Positions 51,724-61,500 of a DNA stretch of 64,000 nucleotides are shown one piece after another. Origin of the DNA: Ursus arctos (lineage: Eukaryota; Chordata; Mammalia; Carnivora; Ursidae); the NCBI RefSeq assembly GCF_023065955.2, contig NW_026622974.1, positions 28,861,718-28,925,717 on the forward strand. The letters run 5' to 3'. The notes below the pieces were generated by a model. That model saw only the letters and a list, made by a program, of their open reading frames with translations, was not told where the DNA came from and made no database searches. The position numbers and the translations under genes were made by a program. The first letter of the stretch is position 1. Every line of letters begins with the position of its first letter.

Positions 51724-52489
51724 TCTGACCTATTTTAGAAGGTCCTTCATGACCTTGAAGAGCATGACAAATCACTTGAAATTTTCTCTTTCCAGAAGTG
51801 TCTTTCATGTTCCTCTGGGGGAGTTAGAGAGGGTGAGGAAACAACAATTCATAAGTATGTTTGTATGTCACAGAAAGCTCTCAGTTCCCCCTACTTCTCC
51901 ACATGTGCTATGGCTTCAGAGATGACAACCACCAGTCCAGGACCCCTGGCTGTTCTGCACCCATTATGGGCCTATGGTGCCTTTGAAGGAAAAGATGTAA
52001 CTTACACTATTCAGAATGGCGGTACGTGAATTTCCTCTAATTTTACCATCTCTTTATTTCCATGTTCCCAAGCATGATTTGTCAGGACCCTCCACATCAT
52101 TCTCACAGGTTTGTGTTGCAGACAAAGGGAGGAAGCAAGGAGTGAGAACACCTCTCTCTTCTCCAGCCATCTTTCAACTTCTGGTTTTCTTTCTCTACAG
52201 TAAGTGCCAAGTTTTTTACAGCAGCAGACAGGCTTTAAACCCCAGGTTAGATTCTGAAATAATGGCTTGTATCTCTAGTAGAGGCAAAGTTTTTAAAAGA
52301 AATTTTGAACAGAGACAGACACAACCACCAGAAGGAAAAGTAGGAAGAAGGGACAAAGTGAACAAGTAAAGGAAATGTGGCCTGGCCTGGTATGCACGCC
52401 ATTCAGTCCGCCTGGGGGGCAGGAATCCATGCAAGGAAAAGGGAAGAGGGGGGATGCTCAAAGAGCAGGGAGGGAGAGAGCCCAGTCAC

Positions 52490-53225
52490 AGAGAGCCTCA
52501 AGGGCCGTATGGAGGAGTTGGTGCTGTGTTCTGTAGGTAATGAACCTTTGGAGGGTTTTCAAATAGAGGAGTGATATGATCAACTTGAACTTCGGAAAAC
52601 AAAATGAAAAATGAATCTGAGAGTTTTGAGGCTAGAGATTATGAGACCAGTTAAGGGGCATATTGAGTAATCCAGATGAGAAGTAATTAAAACCCCAACT
52701 CAGGCAGTAGCAAGGGAAATGGAGTTGTGGGTTCAGCTGATAGAGGCGTTCGGGGGTTAGACTATGAGACTTGCTCGATGAGTCAACTTGACGGGTGAGG
52801 GAGGAGGAGAATGGCTACCAGGCTTTTTGCTTGGGTGATTGGGTGGATCAGGATACCCCTGCTGAGATGCAGAATAGTAGTAGTAGGAGGAGACTTGACA
52901 AGGGTTGGAGGAGGTGTTGAGAATTGCTTTTAGACAAGTTAAGTTGAAGATATACAGCACAAAGTTGGATATGCATTTGGAGATAGAGGGTTGGTAGCCA
53001 TCAATATATGGGAGATAATTGAAGCCATGGGAGTACATAAAATAACCAGAAGGAGCATGTAGTGTAGGTAACTGGCAGAGATGAGGGGAACAGTGACCCT
53101 TAGATTGTATGCATAAAATAAGGAGTCACCAAGGGAAACCCAGGTGGAGCGGTCAGAGAGGTCAAAAGAAAACCAAAAAAGATTAGATGTCTTAGTCACC
53201 CTTACCAGAGACCTAGGGTTTATTT
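52490..53225 (-). repeat. L2 LINE fossil
   Basis: Antisense L2: TTTGGAGGGTTTTCAAATAG, GAGTAATCCAGATGAGAAGT, TTTGCTTGGGTGATTGGGTG, AAGTTGAAGATATACAGCAC, GAAGCCATGGGAGTACATAA. About 735 bp; its frames produce several of the apparent short ORFs here. Confidence 0.7.
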
Positions 53226-53443
53226 TTCCAGGAAACAAAACAAAACAAACTGACCTAAGCAATTCTAGACCTAAGCATATGGATGGGCAGCAGAGAATGA
53301 ATGCAGGGGAATAAAAATGTTTGCACCCCTTACTGTAAGATTCTCCATCTCAGTTCCCTTGATCTATTCCCAGAGTTCATGTAGCCCACACCAAGAAAGT
53401 TACCAAAGAATTTTTTTCTTTAGAAACTACTGGAAGATATATA

Positions 53444-53759
53444 GTTGACCCTTCATCAACATAAGTTTGAACTGTGCAGGTCCACTTATATATGGATTTT
53501 TTTTTCAATAAATACAGTATAGTACTATAAATGTACTTTATCTTCTTGTGATTTTCTTATTATTTTCTTGTCTCTAGCTTACTTTCCTGTAAGAATACAG
53601 TATATAATACATGTAACATATTAAGTATTTGTTAATTGACTATTTATGCAATTGGTAAGGCTTCCAGTCAACTGTAGGCTATTGGTAGTTAAGCTTTGGG
53701 GGAGTAAAAAGTTACTGGGGGTCAGCACCATCAGTCCCATGTTATTCAGGGGTCAAATG
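53444..53759. mobile_element. Tigger/mariner-type nonautonomous DNA transposon
   Basis: Terminal inverted repeats AGTTGACCCTTCATCAACAT at the left and the complement ending TTATTCAGGGGTCAAAT at the right, each next to a TA dinucleotide. The interior has the familiar TTTGAACTGTGCAGGTCCAC and GTAAGAATACAGTATATAAT stretches. About 315 bp, no transposase. Confidence 0.75.
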
Positions 53760-54183
53760 TACTTTAAAAGATAGATAGACAGATATACAGACAGGCATGT
53801 AAGCAAAAGAAGTAGAAGAAGAAATCCAGGAAACAGAGGATTCAACTTAGGCAAAAGAACAATAGGACAAGAGCCTGACTTGACCTAGAGCATGACCAGT
53901 CCAGACTAAGTAGGGAAGCAGAGGGCTAATGTAGGAAACTAAGGGGTTGAACTAGGAAAGCCTCCAGGTAAAAATATGAAACTGACATGTTTAAGTGTTT
54001 GGAAAAATTACTGATAGGTGTTTGGCAGATCTATTGGGGCATTTGGAAAAAATAAAGATAGAAACATAGAAAACCAAGCAGATGAAAAATTAAAATAATT
54101 CTTCTATTGAAGGTTTAAAAAGTGGTAAGAGGAAGGGAACACAAACATAGTATACTATTTGGCTCAGCAGGAACAATATTTTT

Positions 54184-54288
54184 TTCTTTAAGATTTTAAA
54201 GTAATCTCAACACAAAACATGGCCTTGAACCCACAACCCCAAGATCAAGAGTCATGAGTTCCACCAACTGAGCCAGCCAGGCACCCCA
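54184..54288 (-). repeat. Short CAN-SINE head
   Basis: Reverse orientation, about 105 bp, with CCAACTGAGCCAGCCAGGCA at its head. Flanks AGGAACAATATTTT and GGGAACAATATTTAA. Confidence 0.85.
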
Positions 54289-54461
54289 ACAGGGAACAAT
54301 ATTTAAATTTTCAGTGTAAACATATACATATATAAACATCTAAATGCTGACTGATGATTTATCAAAAAAATTGTGTTGTAATCATACTGGGAGGATGGGG
54401 AAAGGGGAAAGAAGGGACATACAAGAGTGCTACATCCCCAACCATAAAAACATAAAGGAAA

Positions 54462-54675
54462 GGGGTCCCTGGGTGACTCCTTCGGTTAATTGTCTGCCTT
54501 TGGCTCAGGTCATGATCTTAGGGTCCTGGGATTGAGCCCTGTGGACAGAGCCCTGGGTCAGGCTCCCTGCTCAGCGGGGAGACTGCTTCTCCCTCTCCCT
54601 CCACCCTTCCCCCTGCCTTGTGCTCTCCCTCTCTCTCTCTCTCTGTATCAAATAAATAAATAAAATCATTTAAAA
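54462..54675 (+). repeat. CAN-SINE
   Basis: Head GGGGTCCCTGGGTGACTCCT, body with a small internal duplication (two GAGCCCTG-type motifs), CT-rich stretch, AAATAAATAAATAAAATC tail and poly(A). Confidence 0.92.
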
Positions 54676-57302
54676 AAACATAATGATTGATAAATAAGTA
54701 TATTATTTAGAAACATGTAGACAAATACCAGAAGAAACAGCTAAGGGTTAGGAATGATTTTCTCCAGGGAGTCAGACTGAGGGAAAAGAGGGGTGAGATC
54801 AGGAACAGCTGTTTTCATTTTCTTTTAGTGCTGGCTGATAGTTTAACTTCACATATGAATGACTTTAATAAAAATTTAAAAAGTAAGTTAAAGAATAAAT
54901 GGAAATGTGGAAGTGGAGGCAAAAAATGTCGAGTGTTCTGTCTGTGGCTTAACCGGGCAGCAACTAAAGAGGACTGCATGGCTGAGGGAGGAATTGTGCT
55001 CAAATGGAAGAGTCCAGAGCATATTTATATCCTGTGTGCAAGTAGCAGATAAAAAGGAGAAATTGAAACAGCCGAGGATGAGGACATAACCAATCATGAG
55101 ACCCTGGAGGAGGAGGTAGGAGGGGAAACACTGAACTTCATCTGGGTTGGGGAAATTTTGGAATTGTATGTGCCCGTTTGCCGGGAAGCCCCCTCTGTGC
55201 CCATCTTGTTACCTCTTCCTTTTCTCTGCCCTCCAGCCTCCCACATAAGTGCGTTCTTCTTATCTAATATCCCTGGGACTTTTCTGATCAGGAAAGTCTC
55301 ATGCTTCCCTCGGTGTTCCAAGTCTATGAGGGAATGGGAAATTCAAATCTTTGTACATCTTATATCTTCTTGGACATGTTTTCATTTCCCTGAAGCTACA
55401 CTCTTCTCACAGTACACATCAAAGCCATTCCTTCACTTCTTTCTTGAAGACGTTCAAGTAAGACATCTAGTAAGACCTACCCTTAATGAATACACTAACA
55501 TCTCTAGAGTCCGGTTGCCACCCATTCACTTGCCCTCGCTGAAAATGTAATAAAAATGCCAATAGAAACTGAAGGACTCTGTTTAAGCAAGTGACCTAGA
55601 CAGGAAGGTCATTTTCAAGAAATGATAAATACCCTTGGGGTCATGTCCCATGCAGGAATATGTCTCGTACCATGCATGCTAAATGGCCACCACCACAGTG
55701 TGCTGAAATAGTCAACCCATGAAAATCCTTCTCTGGAGTGGAAGCCCAGGGCTTCCTCTGTAGCTGTGCAGATTGCACCCTGCGGTCCCCATGGGGAGCC
55801 ATCCCATTGAAATATATGGAAATGGGTGGGACTTGAGCAGCAGCTGTACACAGCAGCCTTGGTGAGCCCTTTTGCTACCCAATACTGTGTTCCAAGACAG
55901 GCCAAACACTCTAACCTCTTAATCCCATTCACTCTTATAAAAGCACAGTAAGCGGCATCGTGAAAACGTTATCCTCACAAATAGAAGCTGGCATGGGAAT
56001 GCATTTAATCCTCCACTTCCTATCCCCAGTGGATTTCATTTCTAATATGTGGTTTAAAACAAAACTATCCAATAAACGTAGAGTTGGTTCTAAAATTACA
56101 AAGAAAAACTGCCATTACTGCTCTTTACCATTTCTGAAAAGTGAATATGTGTTGTTCTGCCAAGTTTTCTTAGCAGTTGTACTCTGCAGGTGGCTCTCTT
56201 CCAGCATCCAGATGTATAAACATCCTGTACACGCACTGTTCAGCCCCTCGGAGCACTCTCCCTGCAGATGGTAGGGACTTCCAGGCAGGAATGACATAAG
56301 CATGGTGTGAGCAGGGAACAGCAAAAGGCAGCAGCGGTGACAATAGGTGATGATAAAAGTCACCGGAGAATGACAGGTAAAGTCAAAGGAACACAGTGTC
56401 TCGTTCTTTTAACGCCGTTTGTTCACATACAGTAATGTTATACCACAGTCACACCAAATACTCTAAATGCCAAGGAGGCATCTGAAAAACAGTGAATGTC
56501 CTTGTTTTTTCCACGAAATGGATGTGTACTTTACAAAAGGGGAAATTTTCCTTTTAAAAATAGACAAGTCTGTATTGGAAATGGAAAGATCTCTTATTTA
56601 AACTTGTTAAAAATCACATTTTAGAAAATCTTTTTTCTCAGTCTCTCTCCTTCTACCTTGAAATCCCATTAATATGGCATGTCTCCTCTGGTGATTCAAC
56701 ATCTTTTAATACATATGCTGAGAACCGATGAGCTGTAGGCAATAGAGACCTGATTAAAAAGAATATGAATTCTGCGAGGCATCCATCACCATCGTATACA
56801 ACTCAAGTCCAAGTTCTACGATGGATAGGAAATCCGGTGTGGAAAGAACTCAGAGAAGAGCCTCTTTATCATGAAGCTTGATGATTTGATGATAAAAGCT
56901 AATCATATATCTTTTAAACAACAACAACAACTATCTTTCCCCAAATATCAAAAGCAGGGACTATCCAAATAATTTTGGAACCCTCACAATTCAGAAGGAA
57001 AATAACAACCTGTAACTTTGTAGTTATTGTATTTTTATAAAGTTCACTCGATTGGCTTAAAAATTTTGACAAAGGTGCTGCCTACTTGAGATCTCAGAAG
57101 CTAAGCTGCGGGTTATTAGCCTTGAGCTCATTTGTGGTTATTTGACCAGGAAGCACGATGTCCACTTCAATAACATGGTTAATCTCACAAAGACACCTGG
57201 CATTTTGCATTCACAGTTTCATGCTTATTAAAACATGCTTGAAATTAATGAAAATGATACCAATATAAGTAAAACTGACAGGAATAGTAATTCACTTCAC
57301 CA

Positions 57303-57304
57303 CA

Positions 57305-57343
<39 letters not shown>
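57303..57343. repeat. (CA)n microsatellite
   Basis: About twenty CA units in an intergenic position. A second AC array is inside the solo LTR at 25620-25652. Confidence 0.95.
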
Positions 57344-57346
<3 letters not shown>

Positions 57347-57473
57347 ATGAACTGGTTCTATATTTGCAAGTAAAGTCCACATTCAACTGAGGAAAATATT
57401 TGAATTCAATTAAGCTATGCATGATGTCATTTTTTTTCTTGGCATTAATGTAGCACAATTACTTTCTTCTATT

Positions 57474-57515
57474 TTCTATCCATTACAACCTCTGTTGAGG
57501 TTGTAATGGATAGAA
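57474..57515. repeat. Perfect 19-bp inverted repeat with 4-nt loop
   Basis: Left arm 57474-57492 (TTCTATCCATTACAACCTC), loop TGTT, right arm 57497-57515, the exact reverse complement. It lies about 0.8 kb past the FILIP1 stop, outside recognised repeats. Confidence 0.95.
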
Positions 57516-57719
57516 GGGACATTTGGCAGCTCTATTCAAACAGTTCTACAATTTAAATCAATGGCACACTTGAATAGAGCATGAGTTTGACATTAGTGGT
57601 TCTAAAATTATTGTCTATAAAATTCTGGGATTGTTTTGGAGATGGCCAAAACCTCTATAATACACACAGACACACACAAATAAGTAAAACTCTGTTTTTA
57701 GGATTCCATATTTCATTTC

Positions 57720-58329
57720 CATTTTATTTCACATTCAAATTATTTCCTGAAATCATCCCAGAGGCTTTTGTTTTTGCAAAACTTTAAAGGTCCAGGCCCT
57801 GTGATAGCTAGGAGATGTTTTTTCCAGCACACGAAGCAAATTCGGGATTTAATAGAGGCAAATGACAATTGTTAAACTATTTCCTATTTCGTAATAGAAT
57901 TTCTGAAAAATCAATTATTGTGGAACAAGGCCTATTAAATTTGATTTACAATTAGGAAATATGGGATCCGGCTTTGGAGAGGATGAGATCCAGCCCCCAT
58001 ATCTTACTGACAAAGAGACCGGGGCTCAGGCGGGTTAACTGATGGGCCTACTTTCTAGAAGCAAAAATGGGGGTAGAAGTCAGCCCTGCCTCAGGCCCCG
58101 CATCCTCAACAAAGCACCCAGCAAGCAGTAGTTCTGCTGGTTAGTTCTTTTCTCTAGCGTCAAAATAAATTTACAAACTAGGAAAGACACATGGCTATTA
58201 GTGGATTATTTTATAAACAAGATATTTAAAACTGAAGTTAGTGCACGACAAGAGTTGGCACAAACAGACGAAGGTCCGTGTTCACGGCAGCAGTAGCATC
58301 TGCACGACATACCCCCTCAGCCACTGCCC
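57720..58329 (-). other. FILIP1: Probable FILIP1 3' untranslated region
   Basis: Follows the FILIP1 stop. The first minus-strand poly(A) hexamers are ATTAAA at 57852-57847 and AATAAA at 57728-57723, giving a UTR of about 0.5-0.6 kb if used. Part of it (about 57960-58125) resembles a MIR fragment on the plus strand. Extent is uncertain. Confidence 0.4.
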
Positions 58330-58536
58330 TCAGCCCTTCCCCCCTCCAAGAGAGGTAGCGCTGCTGGCTGCAGATTTCTTCAGCTCTATTTTCATAGACT
58401 GAGTCTCAGCTCGAGGCTCGAATTTGGTCAGATTTCCTGCTCCTGGGGCTGCCACTACTGGCTTTCCTGCTTTCATACCTTTTGACATAGGAATGCGGGT
58501 GGGTGTAGGTCGCTGGGATGACCCGTCTTGTCCTGA
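58330..58536 (-). CDS. FILIP1: FILIP1 last coding exon (68 aa)
   Basis: 207 bp. The acceptor is a pyrimidine tract ending CTTACAG. Encodes SGQDGSSQRPTPTRIPMSKG, then MKAGKPVVAAPGAGNLTKFE, then PRAETQSMKIELKKSAASS and ends GGGKG with TGA at 58332-58330. It matches the C-terminus I recall for human FILIP1 nearly residue for residue. Confidence 0.96.
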   Translation of the reverse strand, partial: SGQDGSSQRPTPTRIPMSKGMKAGKPVVAAPGAGNLTKFEPRAETQSMKIELKKSAASSATSLGGGKG

Positions 58537-61500
58537 CTGTAAGAGAGAAAATATAGAGACACAAGGGAAATGTCAGTGAGTTTCCCCCCAGATTTGCCAT
58601 CAATCTGAATACCAGCAGGACAGGAATGCCCACGGATGACACCTCCCCAGATAACATGGTTAGAAACTTGGAGTCGGGATCTCATCCACTCTGATTGCCT
58701 CCTCTTCCCTGTCCTGAACAACGATGCCAGACTTCCTTCTCTTCTCAAGCCCCTGACCTACTTCCTCTACCTTCCTGAAGTGACCTTAACTCCTATTTCA
58801 CAGAGAAAATACAGCCACCTGGCATCAACTCAGGCAACTTTACTCCCACTGTCCCCCAAATTATCTCTACTTTCTTGAGATGAAGCAGCTCTCCCTTCAC
58901 TTCTTAATGATGCCAGACTCTTTTCATTTTTGCCTGTCACTGCTGTCAATACCCTTCTTCTTGAAGTTCTCCTAAAACTCTCTTGCTGTGATACGTTCTT
59001 ACTGGAGTCTCACCCATTCACCTCCTGTCTCTGATGACTCCTATCCAATCTCTTGTTGGCTCCTTGTCCTACATTGCTTTTCTTCTTAAATGTGGGTGTC
59101 ACCATGCTCCATTCTCAGCTCTCTTTTCATTTTCCACACTCACCCTGAGAATTGCCTCAGTTGTCACCCCATGTGTCAATGAGTCCCAGGACCTCGAGCC
59201 TTCAGTGATCTTCTGGAATATACACGTACATTTCCAACTACTTGCCAGACATCTCCACTGTCCCCCCGGCATCTCAAATATAAATGTCCGCAACATGACT
59301 TATCTTCTCCCCAAACAGTAGTCCCCCTATGTTTCTCATCCTATCTATGCATACAGCCACGCCAGAAACCCCAGAGCCACTCTCTATATGCAGGTTGTCA
59401 TGAAATCTTTGATCCTATCTTCAATACATCTCTGTCTACATTTTCACTACCACAGTTCAAGCTTACCCCATCTCTAGCCTAGAGAATTGCAAAAGGGTCC
59501 CAGCCCTCAGCCTCTGTGCCCTCCAATTTATACTTTAAACTATTTTATAGACATAGGTTTCTAACACATAAATCATGTGTTCTTCTATCATCAATGCCCT
59601 TTCAATGGCTCCCTTTGTCTAGCCTATGAGATTAAATGTCAATTTTGTAATAAGCCATGCCCCTCTCTTCAATATCTGACCCCAGTTTGCCTCTCTAATT
59701 TCTGCTCTTGCAATCTGTCTCTGCACCCAATGGCTGCAGCACAGTGGGAATGCTCACCGTTCCCCAAACATGGCAGGCTCCTTCCCATTGCCATACCTTT
59801 GCACAGACTGTTCTCTCTACATACTCCTTCTCTTTTCCTTCTTAAAAAAAAAAAAATCTCTCCTTATCTGTGAAAACTTCCTCCTCTGGGAAGCCTTCTC
59901 TGGTGGGTTCCTTTGTACACACCTCTATCATAAACCACTGGGTAGGTTCCAATCCTGCCTCTCCTGCTAAGCTGGCAATTTCTAAAGGTCCTCTTTGCAG
60001 TCAGCACCAAACCTGGTGCCCGGAGTGTAGCTAAACACTTAATAAATGTTGAATGAATAAATGCACAAATGAACTAGCCTCACTATTCAATTTCTAACAA
60101 AGGCATCCTAAACTTTTTTCATCCTTGACTTTATGGAATCCGATATATCTGAAGTAAGTGAGCCATCCTTTAGGCCTTGTAAATCTTATTTGAAGTCTTG
60201 TTTGTATATGGGGTTTAATCAGTAGTCAAAAATGTTACTAAAGAAAGTAAAGCTGTTTTGATCTGACCCTTAAAAATGGGAATAAGATGTTTCAGCAGAA
60301 TATCTGCGCCAAGTTACAACTTACACCTCCACAATCTTTTTATAAAAATCATTAGAGAGAAGTAACCATGCACACCAAACTATGCTCTATGTTGCTTAAA
60401 AAGCAGTATTTTATTGAACCATTTGAGAAGTCTGAGCAATTCTGAATGCTATTCAGCTCCTTTGGGCCAATAACGAAAAGCTTTACTAGCAAAGCAATTA
60501 GTAATTCACACGCTGAAGTCTGTCTTGAGTCTATGGTGGCACACACAAAATTTAAGTAAATTATACTGAGGCTATGGGAAAATAAGCCACAGCTTCTATA
60601 CTTGAATAATAAGCTTCCTGTCTTTAAGAGTGTCTAATACATGCTATAGAATTTGTTCAGACTCTAAGAATCATAATTTCTAGTCTATTGGTTTAAATTA
60701 AAATCTAAATAGTATACATTCTTTCATAATTTAATTTACCAATTTGTTCCAAGTAAATGAAGACAATCACTGGAGGTATTTTAAAAAATAGAATTTATTG
60801 GGGCGCCTGGGTGGCACAGCGGTTAAGCGTCTGCCTTCGGCTCACGGCGTGATCCTGGCGTTATGGGATCGAGCCCCACATCAGGCTCCTCCGCTATGAT
60901 CCTGCTTCTTCCTCTCCCACTCCCCCTGCTTGTGTTCCCTCTCTCCCTGGCTGTCTCTATCTCTGTCGAATGAATAAGTAAAATCTTTAAAAAAAAAATA
61001 GAATTTATTTTTAGGCTCTGGTTTTTATACTTCAGACACACTTTTTTGTAATCATTCATTTAGCCTTCCAGTTGGTTATTAAATAAATATTTATCGAGCA
61101 CTTGTTCTCTGCAAGATACTATTAATAAAACGTAGTGTTTAGACATATAAACTCATTTGTTTTTTTACTTTTAAAATAGGTTTTAATATTAAAATCTTTG
61201 GATCTTATTTTTGGAATAAAATATGACTATGGCCATACACAACCACATCTTGAATATTTTAGGGTATAGAAATATAAGTCAGGAGGCAGTTTTCATTCTT
61301 CCTGTATATTGACCATTTCTCTCAGTCTCCATTTACAGACATATTTTAAATATAAAAATTAAATTTTTAACCTGATTATTACCATATGCTGACATTACGA
61401 AGAGGCCATCTTTGTGAGAATTTTGGAGGCCTCCATAATTTATATGAAAAAAAGAAAATTTCCCCCCAAATTAGTTCAATTTATTAAAATGTTAGGCCCC

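Larger units (their letters stand above)
54680..57720. other. Intergenic DNA 3' of FILIP1
   Basis: No recognised interspersed repeat and no gene. ORFs of 100-130 codons on both strands (for example 55158-55550) overlap each other in several frames, lack start context and resemble no family. Contains the (CA)n array and the 19-bp hairpin. Confidence 0.6.

Noticed and set aside
52016..52369. 117-codon plus-strand ORF
   Set aside because: No domain and poor composition. The neighbouring sequence is L2 fossil, whose reverse strand commonly yields such ORFs.
55158..55550. 130-codon plus-strand ORF near FILIP1's 3' side
   Set aside because: Low-complexity Pro/Leu/Phe/Ser composition, overlapped by ORFs in other frames, no recognisable domain or splice context.
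57303..57343. CRISPR-like or other regular repeat array
   Set aside because: It is a simple CA microsatellite. No spaced direct repeats exist in the window, and the DNA is mammalian.
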